From Mycolicibacter nonchromogenicus (GTDB taxonomy: Bacteria; Actinomycetota; Actinomycetes; Mycobacteriales; Mycobacteriaceae): a DNA stretch of 64,000 bases. A program made the position numbers and the translations under genes. How positions within the stretch are numbered: the stretch's first letter is position 1; every line of letters begins with the position of its first letter. Positions 20,448 to 28,297 of this stretch are shown piece after piece. The stretch lies in assembly GCF_002101775.1 (NCBI RefSeq), contig NZ_LQPI01000028.1:62001-126000 (forward strand), in the 5' to 3' direction. The notes under the pieces are model-generated. The model did not search any database and was not told the DNA's origin. It saw nothing but the letters and a program-made list of their open reading frames with translations.

Positions 20448-21617
20448 CTATCCGCCGAATGGGCGGCGCGGCATGACGGTGAGCTGGCTTCCGTAGCGCG
20501 GCCCGCCGAACCCCTTGAAGCCCGCTCCGGCCGCACCCGCAGCGCCCGCCGGCATTCCAGCCATCCCCATCGGGGGAGCCATCGGGGTGTTGCCGAGGAT
20601 TCCGCTGCCGGCCGCGGCGCCGATCGGCTGCCAGGTGCCGCCCGACACCGGACCCAGCGCGGTCACCGGTGCCGGGGGAACGGCCCAGCCCGGCGGCACC
20701 GAGAGGCCACCCAGGGAGCCCGCGACACCGGTGGCGGCCTTCGCGGCACCCGAGGCGGCACCCGAGGCGGCGCTGGCGGCACCCGAGGCGGCGCCGGAGG
20801 CGCCCTTGGCGGCGTCCTTCGCCGCGTCGGCAAACATCTTCTCCAGGCCGGTGATACCGCTGAGGCCACGCCAGACCGCACAGAGGTTGTTCGAGTGCAT
20901 GCTCACCTGGCTGACGGACTCGTCAATGAGGTCCTTGCCCAACAGGTAGTTGGGGTCCTTGAGGATGTCATCAGCTGGGGTGCCCGTGCTTTCGGCCGAC
21001 AGCGGGCGGAACAGGTTCTGCAGGGCGGTAGATGCCCGTGCCGCCTGATCCGTGCCGGTCGCCGCGGTGCCCGTCCCGACGTCGCCGCCCGGGTTGGTCG
21101 GGTTGGGCGGTGAGGTGAACTCGTTGAGCTGGGTGGCCGCGCTGGACTGGGCGTGGTAGCCGTACATCGCCAACGTGTCCTGCGCCCACATCTCGCTGTG
21201 CTCGGCCTCAGTTGCCGCGATCGACGGGGTGTTCTGTCCGAGGATGTTGGTGGCGACCAGCTGCTGCAGGAGTTCGCGGTTCGCGGTGACCGCAACCGGC
21301 GGCACCGTCTGGGCGTGTGCCATCTCGTAGGCGGCTGCGGCGGCGCGGCCCTGGGCGGCGGCCTGCTCGGCCTGCGCTGCGGTGAGTTCCATCCAGTTCA
21401 CATACGGCGTGACCGCCGTGACCATGGCCGTGGAGGCCGGGCCCAGCCATTCCTCTGAAGTCAGCTGGCTGATGATGGACCGATACTGCGCTGCAATGGA
21501 TTTCAGTTCTGCGGCCAGTGAGCTCCACGCCGAGGAAGCCACGACCATCGGCTCCGAGCCCGGCCCGGAGTAGATCAACGTGGAGGTGATCTCCGGCGGT
21601 GTCGACAAGTAGTCCAT
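20448..21617 (-). CDS. PPE family protein, SVP subgroup (proximal gene of operon)
   Basis: A 389-residue PPE protein beginning MDYLSTPPEITSTLIYSGPG, with WLGP near 57 and SVP signature GGLSVPPGW about 70 residues before the end. Between them lies a Gly/Ala/Ser tract (about 269-300), encoded by short GGCACCCGAGGC-type repeats around 20738-20815, which may vary in length between strains. It starts ten bases after the PE gene, the spacing typical of ESX-5 heterodimer pairs, so this is the likely direct partner of that PE protein. The tail ends in RRPFGG. Confidence 0.93.
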   Translation of the reverse strand: MDYLSTPPEITSTLIYSGPGSEPMVVASSAWSSLAAELKSIAAQYRSIISQLTSEEWLGPASTAMVTAVTPYVNWMELTAAQAEQAAAQGRAAAAAYEMAHAQTVPPVAVTANRELLQQLVATNILGQNTPSIAATEAEHSEMWAQDTLAMYGYHAQSSAATQLNEFTSPPNPTNPGGDVGTGTAATGTDQAARASTALQNLFRPLSAESTGTPADDILKDPNYLLGKDLIDESVSQVSMHSNNLCAVWRGLSGITGLEKMFADAAKDAAKGASGAASGAASAASGAASGAAKAATGVAGSLGGLSVPPGWAVPPAPVTALGPVSGGTWQPIGAAAGSGILGNTPMAPPMGMAGMPAGAAGAAGAGFKGFGGPRYGSQLTVMPRRPFGG

Positions 21618-21626
21618 CGCGGTGGC

Positions 21627-21926
21627 CTAACCGGCTGCGGCTGCGTTGGCAGCCTCGGTAGCGGCGTATTCGGTGGCGCCCTTGCTCAGCGCGTTGACGA
21701 ACATCTCGTGGACGGCCAGCGCCTGGGCGCTCACCGCCTGGTAGGTCTGGCCGTGGGCGGCGAACTGGGCAGCGGTCAGCGCCGAAACTTCGTCCGCAGC
21801 AGCCGGGACCACACCGGTGGTGGGCGTGGCGACTGCGGCACTGTGGGCGGCCAGCGCCGACCCGATGGTCCGCAGATTGGCGACCGCAGCCAGCAGCGCC
21901 TCGGGCTGCGTGGTGACGAACGACAT
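21627..21926 (-). CDS. PE family protein (first gene of PE-PPE-PPE operon)
   Basis: A 99-residue PE-only protein starting MSFVTTQPEALLAAVANLRT. Pro8-Glu9 and the secretion motif YAATE near the C-terminus are both present. The ATG at 21926 follows CGAGGAG with a five-base gap, a strong ribosome-binding site. The protein should pair with the PPE protein encoded ten bases downstream for export through an ESX-5 system. It shares ends with the other PE in the window (TEAANAAA) but differs in the middle, so the two pairs are not recent copies. Confidence 0.93.
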   Translation of the reverse strand: MSFVTTQPEALLAAVANLRTIGSALAAHSAAVATPTTGVVPAAADEVSALTAAQFAAHGQTYQAVSAQALAVHEMFVNALSKGATEYAATEAANAAAAG

Positions 21927-22127
21927 GAATGCTCCTCGTCGAAGTCTCTCCGCGATCGCAAAATTGACGACCGCGACGCCATTGAGCGCAGGGCCGACGT
22001 TATGCGATCTGACTGCCGAAATGCAGCCTCGAAAGGGCCTTTTCGGAGACTGTCAGCAGCTGTTCATTGACAGTTGGCAAACGCAGCCGAAATTTTCACC
22101 AGGCGTCTCCGGGGCGTTGGTTTGCCT

Positions 22128-23177
22128 TCACCTGTTGTTCACCATTGCCCGCACCGCGTCGGCCAACAAACGCAGGGTCGATTCCCGTCCCGGAGCGGTG
22201 GCGGGGTCGGTTCCCCGCCGGGCCGATGCGACCGGGTTGAGCATCACCTCGTCCACGCCGAACCTGTTCGCCAGATCCTGCAACTGCGCCAGCGCGTCGG
22301 ACGGCGTGCCGACCACGGCCCGCTCGAGTTCGCGTTGCGCGACCTGGTGTTGCTGGGGGGTCAGCGTGGTCTCTTGGGCGTCTTCGACCAACTCCACGGG
22401 CCGCTGCGGTTGCCCGGTTGCCGCGCGGGCATGCATCTGCAGGTAGGGGAGGATCAAATCCGTTGCTGCCTGCTGTGTTTCGGCAACGACGACGTTGACC
22501 GTCAGGAATGCGACCGGTCCGGCGGCGAACTCGCTCGGCACGAACTGTGAGCGGTAACACTCCAGTGCCTCGCCGGTTTGCTCGCCGAACAGATGGTGAC
22601 CGAACACATAGGGCAGTCCCTTGGCGGCGGCGACGCCGGCCGATTCCACCGACGAGCCCAGCACGAAGACCCGCGGTCGCGTCAGTGCGTGGGGCGTCGA
22701 CTTGAGCAGGTAACTGCGATCGGGCAGCTGCAGCGACACACCGGCGGGGCCCAGCAGGGCGATCACGTCGTCGAGGTGATCGGGGAACTGATCGGTGGTG
22801 CGGTCGTCGCGACCGCCGCGCAACACCGTGGTCGCGATCGGGTCGGCGCCGGGTGCCCGCCCGATCCCCAGGTCGATCCGGCCGGGGTGGGCAGCCTCCA
22901 GCAGCGCGAACTGCTCGGCCACGGCCAGCGGTGCATGATTGGGCAGCATGACTCCGCCCGCACCGACGCGAATATGCGACGTGGCAGCGGCGATCATCGC
23001 GGTCAGCACGGCCGGACTGGTGGCGGCAACCGAGGGGAGATTGTGGTGCTCGGCAAGCCAGTAGCGGGTGTAGCCGAGGTCGTCGGCCATCCTCGCGAGT
23101 CGCATCGTCGCCGCCAGCGCGTCCGGGGTTGTCTGGTCGGCGCGGACCGGCGTGAGGTCGAGGACGGAGAGGCGCAC
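22128..23177 (-). CDS. LLM-class flavin-dependent monooxygenase-like protein
   Basis: A 349-residue member of the luciferase-like monooxygenase superfamily, group that uses FMNH2 (MsnO8-like). It starts LSVLDLTPVRADQTTPDAL and carries YWLAEHHNLPSVAATSPAVL, then GAGGVMLPNHAPLAVAEQFA and HPGRIDLGIGRAPGADP. These are the barrel strands that hold flavin phosphate. The F420-type signature is not obvious, so FMN is more likely. The start is GTG at 23177. It is divergent from the methyltransferase gene and lies at the end of the PE/PPE island. The substrate is unknown. Confidence 0.88.
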   Translation of the reverse strand: MRLSVLDLTPVRADQTTPDALAATMRLARMADDLGYTRYWLAEHHNLPSVAATSPAVLTAMIAAATSHIRVGAGGVMLPNHAPLAVAEQFALLEAAHPGRIDLGIGRAPGADPIATTVLRGGRDDRTTDQFPDHLDDVIALLGPAGVSLQLPDRSYLLKSTPHALTRPRVFVLGSSVESAGVAAAKGLPYVFGHHLFGEQTGEALECYRSQFVPSEFAAGPVAFLTVNVVVAETQQAATDLILPYLQMHARAATGQPQRPVELVEDAQETTLTPQQHQVAQRELERAVVGTPSDALAQLQDLANRFGVDEVMLNPVASARRGTDPATAPGRESTLRLLADAVRAMVNNR

Positions 23178-23266
23178 AGCGGCGATCTTGCCATCACCGG
23201 GGCGGCTGTCGCCGTTCGTACATCACGCGTTCTGATTTCGTTAACCCGACTCACGCACAGTTACCG

Positions 23267-23995
23267 GTGATGGACACCGATGACGAGCTCGGCAACATGA
23301 CGCCGGCCAGCCCCCCCGAGCCGTGGGAGATCGGCCGTCCGCAGCCGGTGGTGGAACAACTGGTGGCTTGCGGAGCGCTGCGCGGCAAAGTTCTCGACCC
23401 CGGTACCGGTTCGGGGCACCACGCGATTCACTATGCAGCCCATGGCTATTCGACCACCGGGCTGGACTCTTCTCCAGCCGCCATCGCGGCCGCGCAACGT
23501 AACGCGGCCCAAGCCGGTGTGAGCGTGGATTTCCAGGTGGCCGACGCAGTGGAGCTCATCGGGTTCGACGGCCGCTTCGACACGGTGGTCGACAGCGCGT
23601 TCTACCACCTGTTCCAAGACGATGAAGAAACCCAGCTGCGATACGCGCACAACCTGCACCGGGCCACCAAGCCCCAAGCACGGCTGTTCATGTTCGAAGC
23701 CGGACGCCACAACGTCAACGGCTGGCAATTGGACGGAATGTCACCCGAGCGCTTCGGCCCGCTGCTCGAATCCGCCGGATGGCGCATCGACCACATCGGG
23801 ACCACGACTTACCAAGGCACGTTCGAACCCAGCGCCTTCACCGACATGATTGCGGTCATGGAGGCGATGGGCCGCGAGGACCTGCTGCCAGGGGTACGGG
23901 CGCTGGCCGAGCGATTCGCGTACCTGCAACCGCTGCTCGAAGACAACCTGGTGCACATGCCGTTCTGGGCGGTCGCCGCCACCCGCCTCGATTAG
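23267..23995 (+). CDS. SAM-dependent class I methyltransferase
   Basis: A 242-residue methyltransferase. Motif I reads VLDPGTGSGHHAIHYAAHG (about residues 42-60), with Pro in the second position of the usual xDxGxGxG loop. The acidic end of strand 2 is in TTGLDSS, and FQVADAVELI supplies the adenine-side Asp. The C-terminal half is a variable cap without a recognisable substrate motif. GTG at 23267 and ATG at 23270 are adjacent and either could be used. The SRAP gene follows 16 bases downstream. The substrate is unknown. Confidence 0.85.
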   Translation: MMDTDDELGNMTPASPPEPWEIGRPQPVVEQLVACGALRGKVLDPGTGSGHHAIHYAAHGYSTTGLDSSPAAIAAAQRNAAQAGVSVDFQVADAVELIGFDGRFDTVVDSAFYHLFQDDEETQLRYAHNLHRATKPQARLFMFEAGRHNVNGWQLDGMSPERFGPLLESAGWRIDHIGTTTYQGTFEPSAFTDMIAVMEAMGREDLLPGVRALAERFAYLQPLLEDNLVHMPFWAVAATRLD

Positions 23996-24011
23996 CTGTC
24001 ACCATGAAGGT

Positions 24012-24878
24012 ATGTGCGGGCGTTTCGCGGTAACCACTGATCCGGCGTTGCTGGCTGCCCGGATCGATGCGATCAATGAGATACCGGCCGACGCCGCGAC
24101 CGGCCCGAATTACAACGTGGCCCCCACTGACGGCATCGCGACCTTGGTCAGCAGGCACCCCGAGGGGCATCAAGACGGCGGTTCAGCAAGCCTCGACGAA
24201 GGACAGGAGAAGCTGGGACCGCCGCATGAACACGGTGATCAGCCGACGCGACGGCTCCGGCTGATGCGCTGGGGACTGGTGCCGCCGTGGACCGAGGCCG
24301 GTCCCGACGGGGCACCGGCGTCCGGTGGCCCGTTGTTGATCAATGCCCGCGCCGACAAGGTCACCACCTCACCGGCGTTCCGTGTGGCGGCAGAGCGGCG
24401 GCGCTGCCTGGTGCCGATGAGCGGCTACTACGAATGGCGCGCAGAGCCGGGTGGTTCAGTGCGGCTCGACGCAGGTGAGGTGAAGCCGGCACCGTCCGGC
24501 CAGGCCCGACGCGGCGCACGCAAGACGCCGTTCTACATCCACGGTGACGGCGCCATGCTGTATGCGGCCGGCCTGTGGTCGGTCTGGCGCCCCAACCGGC
24601 TGTCCGACGCGGTGCTCAGCGTCGCGATCATCACCACCGAGGCCGTCGGGGAACTGGCGGGGATTCACGACCGGATGCCGTTGCTGTTGCCCGAAAACCA
24701 TTGGGACACTTGGCTGAACCCGGACTCGGATGTCGACACCACGCTGCTGGCCCGCCCGCCGGACGTCACCGGGATCGCGGTGCGTGAGGTCTCGACGCTG
24801 GTCAACAGCGTGCGCAACAACTCACCCGAGCTGATCGCACCGGCCAAGCCGCAACCCGAGCAGGCCTACCTGCTCTGA
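24012..24878 (+). CDS. SRAP/HMCES-type abasic-site shielding protein (Rv3226c type)
   Basis: A 288-residue SOS-response-associated peptidase family protein. Cys2, exposed after Met removal in MCGRF, is the residue that forms a thiazolidine bond with abasic sites in single-stranded DNA. Other family residues are the Asn in NYNVAPT, the catalytic Glu in SGYYEWR and the His in GIHDRMPLLL. It is longer than I recall for Rv3226c (about 252), because of acidic/His-rich material around 55-80 and Lys/Arg-rich material around 140-170. The ATG at 24012 has only a weak, close AAGG. It lies just after the methyltransferase gene. Confidence 0.92.
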   Translation: MCGRFAVTTDPALLAARIDAINEIPADAATGPNYNVAPTDGIATLVSRHPEGHQDGGSASLDEGQEKLGPPHEHGDQPTRRLRLMRWGLVPPWTEAGPDGAPASGGPLLINARADKVTTSPAFRVAAERRRCLVPMSGYYEWRAEPGGSVRLDAGEVKPAPSGQARRGARKTPFYIHGDGAMLYAAGLWSVWRPNRLSDAVLSVAIITTEAVGELAGIHDRMPLLLPENHWDTWLNPDSDVDTTLLARPPDVTGIAVREVSTLVNSVRNNSPELIAPAKPQPEQAYLL

Positions 24879-24936
24879 CGACCGACCAGACTGCGCTGCT
24901 CCAACGCGTATTCCTCGTCGGTGAGACCCAGCCCGG

Positions 24937-25797
24937 TCAGGGCTGCACGTACCCGGGCGGGTTGACCGAGTCGACCCACAAGTCCACGCCCAGGTCGCTG
25001 CCGGGCACGCAGTCATAGACCGACAGATCGGTGACGCCGGAGTCCACCAGCACGTCCTCGCACAGCAGGGAGTTGCCGGTGTACTCGCGGGCCGGCTTGG
25101 TCACGATGGCGTATGCGGCGTCGGCGTAGATCTCGGGAGTGCGAGAGCGTGCCATCGCCTCATCCCCGCCGAGCAGGTTCTGCACCGCAGCGGTCGCGAT
25201 CATGGTGCGCGGCCACAGCGTGTTGGAGGCGATACCGTGCCCGCGCAGCTCCTCGGCCATGCCGAGCGCGCACAGCGTCATCCCGAACTTGGCCATCATG
25301 TAAGCGGTGGGCTTGAGCCATTGAGGCTCCAACCGGATCGGCGGCGAGAGCGTCAGGATGTGCGGATTGTCGCGGCCGATCATGTGCGGGATGCAGGCCT
25401 GCGACACCGCGTAGGTGCCGCGCACCTCGATGCCGTTCATCAGGTCGAAGCGCTTGAGCGGCACCTCGAGTATCGAACCGAGGTTGATCGCCGAGGCGTT
25501 GTTCACACAGATGTCGATCCCGCCGAACCGTTCGACGGCGGCGGCCACCGCCCCTGCCACGGCATCTCCGTCGCGGATGTCACCGACGATCGGCAGCGCC
25601 TGTCCGCCGGCCTCTTCGATTTCGGCGGCCGCGGTGTAGATCGTGCCGTCGAGCCTCGGGTGGGGTTCGGCGGTCTTGGCGATCAGCGCGATGTTGGCGC
25701 CGTCTCGGGCGGCCCGCTTGGCGATCGCCAGCCCGATGCCACGGCTGGCACCCGAAATGAACATGGTTTTACCGGAGAGAGGGCCTGAATTGGGCAT
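24937..25797 (-). CDS. Short-chain dehydrogenase/reductase (Rv3224 type)
   Basis: A 286-residue classical/HSDL2-like SDR. The cofactor loop SGASRGIG is at about 14-21, the NNAS element near 100, and the catalytic pair Tyr-x3-Lys lies in AYMMAKFG. The Ser usually found about 13 residues before this Tyr seems to be in the LTLSPP segment. The C-terminal region extends past the core with an acidic end. The ATG at 25797 is used; the frame is open for another 768 bases upstream but that sequence is not SDR-like. It is divergent from the TetR gene at 26020, with a palindromic operator between them. Confidence 0.9.
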   Translation of the reverse strand: MPNSGPLSGKTMFISGASRGIGLAIAKRAARDGANIALIAKTAEPHPRLDGTIYTAAAEIEEAGGQALPIVGDIRDGDAVAGAVAAAVERFGGIDICVNNASAINLGSILEVPLKRFDLMNGIEVRGTYAVSQACIPHMIGRDNPHILTLSPPIRLEPQWLKPTAYMMAKFGMTLCALGMAEELRGHGIASNTLWPRTMIATAAVQNLLGGDEAMARSRTPEIYADAAYAIVTKPAREYTGNSLLCEDVLVDSGVTDLSVYDCVPGSDLGVDLWVDSVNPPGYVQP

Positions 25798-25887
25798 GGC
25801 TGTCAGCCTAGGCCGTGGGGACCGCGCAGCGTGGGTGCTGCGGATCATTTCGTCTCGGCGGTAGGACTGTTCCGGCGGCTGGGTCGC

Positions 25888-25902
25888 GCTTACGACGTAA
25901 AC
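25888..25902. promoter_or_regulatory. Operator copy 1 between SDR and TetR genes
   Basis: GCTTAC-GAC-GTAAAC is an inverted repeat with one mismatched pair, in the divergent intergenic region. Near-identical sites occur at 26798, 27113 and 27160, so this is the likely binding site of the adjacent TetR regulator. Confidence 0.65.
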
Positions 25903-26019
25903 TGACCCCCGGTGGACATTCGGCCTCAGGTCCGCCGCGTGGCAGCGGGGATCGCTGCCACGCGCGGGACTTGTCGTGGTCCGCTGGCCGTCTGGTCGGT
26001 GCACTGAGAGGGGGTCCAC

Positions 26020-26778
26020 GTGGATGCCGATGACCTCGGTGCTCAGCGGCTGCCCGCCGAGACCGAGCCGCCCGACACCTTCGGCAGATTCGACGGCTCC
26101 CGCCCGTCGGCGCAGCTGAGCCGTGAGGGCATCCTGGAGATGGCCATCGACTTCATCGATCGCCAGGGGCTGTCGAAATTGACGATGCGCGCCCTGGGCG
26201 CGGCCTGCGGGGTCGAGGCGATGGCGCTCTACCGCTATGTGCATGGGCGTGGTGACCTGCTCAGCGGCGTCGTGGACCACATCATCGACCGGCTGTACGC
26301 GGACCAGCTCGCGGCCCGGCGCCAGGAAGACGGCTGGCAGGACTACCTCGTGCGGCTGGCCCACGGGGTACGCCAGATCGCGCTCGACCATCCCGAGGTG
26401 TTCCCGCTGGTCGCCACCCAGGCGCCGGAGGCGCCCTGGGTTCGACCTCCACTGCGCAGTCTGCGGTGGATGGAGAGTTTCCTGGACACGCTGATCTCCT
26501 ACGGATTCGATGACGGTGCCGCGGTGGCGGCCTACCGCTCCTACACCACGTTCCTCATCGGTCACCTACTCCTGGAAGTGTCGGCACGCGGTGCCGAACT
26601 GCACCCCGACGAGGCCCTCCTCGATGACCGGGGCGAGCGCTGCGTGCGCGACCTGACCGCCTACCCGCACCTGCTGCGCCTGCAGCCGAAGCTGTCGCAG
26701 GATCGCAGCGCCGCCGAATTCGAGGAGGCGCTGGAGTCCATGCTGGACCGGCTCGAGCTGCTGCTCGTACGGCGGTGA
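26020..26778 (+). CDS. TetR/AcrR family regulator (TetR_C domain type)
   Basis: A 252-residue regulator. After about 35 variable residues comes the DNA-binding domain, SREGILEMAIDFIDRQGLSK, with the helix-turn-helix at about 54-73 (TMRALGAACGVEAMALYRYV). The C-terminal domain, with DHIIDRLYADQL and HPEVFPLVATQAPE, matches the tetracycline-repressor-like ligand domain. The start is GTG at 26020 after GAGAGGGGG. The gene is divergent from the SDR. Four copies of a GYTTAC-N3-GTAAAY site lie within 1.3 kb, upstream of this gene, the CsbD gene and the STAS gene. That makes it the prime candidate for the protein that binds them. Confidence 0.88.
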   Translation: MDADDLGAQRLPAETEPPDTFGRFDGSRPSAQLSREGILEMAIDFIDRQGLSKLTMRALGAACGVEAMALYRYVHGRGDLLSGVVDHIIDRLYADQLAARRQEDGWQDYLVRLAHGVRQIALDHPEVFPLVATQAPEAPWVRPPLRSLRWMESFLDTLISYGFDDGAAVAAYRSYTTFLIGHLLLEVSARGAELHPDEALLDDRGERCVRDLTAYPHLLRLQPKLSQDRSAAEFEEALESMLDRLELLLVRR

Positions 26779-26797
26779 GACAGCAAACCCGCCTGAT

Positions 26798-26823
26798 GTT
26801 TACGGCGTAAATGCCGTGGGTAT
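26798..26823 (+). promoter_or_regulatory. SigF-type promoter overlapping operator copy 2, upstream of CsbD gene
   Basis: GTTT at 26798-26801 and GGGTAT at 26818-26823, spaced by 16 bases, match the mycobacterial SigF promoter pattern. The -35 part is itself the left arm of GTTTAC-GGC-GTAAAT (26798-26812), so a repressor bound there would block the promoter. The CsbD start is 42 bases downstream of 26823. Confidence 0.65.
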
Positions 26824-26864
26824 CGCGTGTACTGCAACGCTGTCACACATGGGAGGGGCTCACG

Positions 26865-27038
26865 ATGGGTTGGGCAGACAAAGCCAGGAACGCCGCACAG
26901 GATGTCGCGGGCAAGGCGAAGGAAGCCGCCGGCAAGGTCACCGGCGATAACGACCTCAAAAACGAGGGCAAGGTCGACCAGGGCAAGTCGAGCCTGAAGA
27001 AGGCCGGCGAGAACGTCAAGGACGCCTTCAGGAACTAG
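26865..27038 (+). CDS. CsbD-like stress protein
   Basis: A 57-residue, Lys/Ala-rich protein beginning MGWADKARNAAQDVAGKAKE. CsbD-family proteins are small, hydrophilic, general-stress proteins; their molecular role is unknown. The pattern of Ala-Gly-Lys repeats and the NEGKVDQGK segment fit the family. The ATG at 26865 follows GGGAGGGG. The upstream SigF-like promoter agrees with stress-phase expression, as for SigB-controlled csbD in Bacillus. A strong hairpin terminator follows the stop codon. Confidence 0.88.
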   Translation: MGWADKARNAAQDVAGKAKEAAGKVTGDNDLKNEGKVDQGKSSLKKAGENVKDAFRN

Positions 27039-27048
27039 CAGGCGAGAA

Positions 27049-27086
27049 CACCGCCCCGCGCGCCGAATAAGGCGCGCGGGGCGGTG
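27049..27086 (+). terminator. Hairpin terminator after CsbD gene
   Basis: A perfect 16-base-pair stem (27049-27064 with 27071-27086) encloses a GAATAA loop, ten bases after the CsbD stop. There is no T-run, as is common for mycobacterial terminators. Confidence 0.8.
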
Positions 27087-27112
27087 GCATCTTCGGGGCG
27101 TCCGCGGCCTAG

Positions 27113-27174
27113 GTTTACAACGTAAACAAACGCGCGTAGCTTCGAGCACATGCTGTCCGGTTTGCGCCGTAAAC
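27113..27174. promoter_or_regulatory. Operator copies 3 and 4 at the STAS gene
   Basis: GTTTAC-AAC-GTAAAC (27113-27127) is a perfect inverted repeat 22 bases before the ATG at 27150. A second copy, GTTTGC-GCC-GTAAAC (27160-27174), with one mismatch, lies inside the first codons. Copy 3 also offers GTTT as a -35 with GCGTA 17 bases on, a weaker SigF-like arrangement. Confidence 0.65.
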
Positions 27175-27668
27175 TCAGCCGTGGCACCGCCGGGCGCCGA
27201 AAAGCCGCCGCATCCGAGCGGGCGAACACGTCTGCGCCCCCGGCCCACACGGCCGGCCTCCAGGCGCGGGACGCCCCGGGCGGCGCGGTCGAAGAAGAGC
27301 TGCACGTCCTGGTGGAGCGTCGCGGTTCAGCACTGCTGGTACATGCAGGTGGCAGCGTTGATGCGTCCAACATCGCCCTCTGGCGGCGGCTGGTGGGGGA
27401 AGCCGCGGCGGTGGTCACAGCTCCCGGACCATTGATCATCGACACCAGCGGACTGGAGTTCATGGCCATCTGCGCATTTCCGTTGCTGGTCGAGGAATCG
27501 GCCGGCTGCCGCCGCCGCGGCATCCGGCTTTGTCTGGTCAGCGACCAACACATCGTTGCCCGCGTGCTGGCTGCCACGGGTCTCGATGCCGAATTGGCCT
27601 TCGCGGGAAGCGTTGACGACGTCCTCGGTGGCGCGCGCAATGATCTCGGGCCACTCCTGGACGGCTGA
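27150..27668 (+). CDS. STAS-domain protein (anti-sigma factor antagonist type)
   Basis: A 172-residue protein. The first 45 residues are basic and probably disordered. The rest is a STAS domain: HVLVERRGSALLVHAGGSVD, then LIIDTSGLEFMAICAFPLL at about 95-113. The latter carries the usual phospho-acceptor Ser in DTSGLEF (residue about 99). Such proteins bind anti-sigma factors when unphosphorylated and free SigF-like sigma factors. No anti-sigma gene is adjacent. Its place beside a SigF-type promoter and the TetR operators suggests a stress-response function. A start within the basic region cannot be excluded. Confidence 0.85.
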   Translation: MLSGLRRKLSRGTAGRRKAAASERANTSAPPAHTAGLQARDAPGGAVEEELHVLVERRGSALLVHAGGSVDASNIALWRRLVGEAAAVVTAPGPLIIDTSGLEFMAICAFPLLVEESAGCRRRGIRLCLVSDQHIVARVLAATGLDAELAFAGSVDDVLGGARNDLGPLLDG

Positions 27669-27686
27669 CGGTGGCAACCGCGGTCA

Positions 27687-28181
27687 CTACGCCTGTATGT
27701 CGGCGGTGATCGCACTGGTCAGGCGGATCAGATCCGCGGGTGCCACCGCCACGTCCCAGCCGCGTTGCCCCGCGCTGCACAGCACCCGGTCATAACCCAG
27801 CGCTGAGGTGTCCACCACCGTCGGCAGAGCCTTGCGCTGCCCGAGCGGCGAGATCCCGCCCAGGACGTAACCGGTCGCCCGTTGTGCCGCCGCCGGGTCG
27901 GCCATCGCGGCCTTGGGCACCCCGAAGGCGGCGGCGACCGCCTTGAGCGACAGCTTCGCCGGAACCGGCAGCACCGCGACCGCCAGCCCGCGCGGAATTG
28001 CCACCACCAGCGTCGTGAAGATCTGTTCGGGTCGTACGCCGTCGGGCCCCTGGGCTGCGAGCTGCTCGACGGCTTCGGCCCCGAAAGCGCGCTGGTCGGG
28101 CTGATGGTGGTAACGCAGCACCTCGTAGGGCACCTGCGCAGCGATCAGGGCGGCGATGGCTCGGGTTGCCGCGCGACTCAC
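27687..28181 (-). CDS. YbaK/prolyl-tRNA-editing-type deacylase
   Basis: A 164-residue YbaK-family protein, a free-standing editing domain that hydrolyses mischarged Cys-tRNA(Pro). Family features are the N-terminal helix TRAIAALIAAQVPYEVLRYHH, the Lys in PVPAKLSLKAVAAAFG, the GYVLGGISPLG glycine-rich loop, and the LPTVVDTSALGYD strand. It is complete here. In M. tuberculosis, from memory, the locus is split into Rv3224A and Rv3224B. It is convergent with the STAS gene and divergent from sigH. Confidence 0.9.
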   Translation of the reverse strand: MSRAATRAIAALIAAQVPYEVLRYHHQPDQRAFGAEAVEQLAAQGPDGVRPEQIFTTLVVAIPRGLAVAVLPVPAKLSLKAVAAAFGVPKAAMADPAAAQRATGYVLGGISPLGQRKALPTVVDTSALGYDRVLCSAGQRGWDVAVAPADLIRLTSAITADIQA

Positions 28182-28198
28182 CGCGCCAGGATACGGCC

Positions 28199-28226
28199 GG
28201 GAATTAGCCCCGCGGCCGACGCTGTT
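28199..28226 (+). promoter_or_regulatory. SigH/SigE-type promoter upstream of sigH
   Basis: GGGAAT at 28199-28204 and GTT at 28224-28226 are separated by 19 bases, matching the GGAAY-N18-20-GTT pattern recognised by SigH and SigE. This fits the known autoregulation of sigH in mycobacteria. Confidence 0.55.
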
Positions 28227-28297
28227 GAGTAAGGCGGTTGGCGTGGTCGCTGCGCCCGGCCGTCGGTCACGGCCCTAGGATCGGAAAGGAGTCGCCT

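Noticed and set aside
25798..26565. Upstream part of the frame that contains the SDR gene
   Set aside because: The 542-codon frame covers the TetR gene in antisense, and the SDR fold clearly begins after the ATG at 25797.
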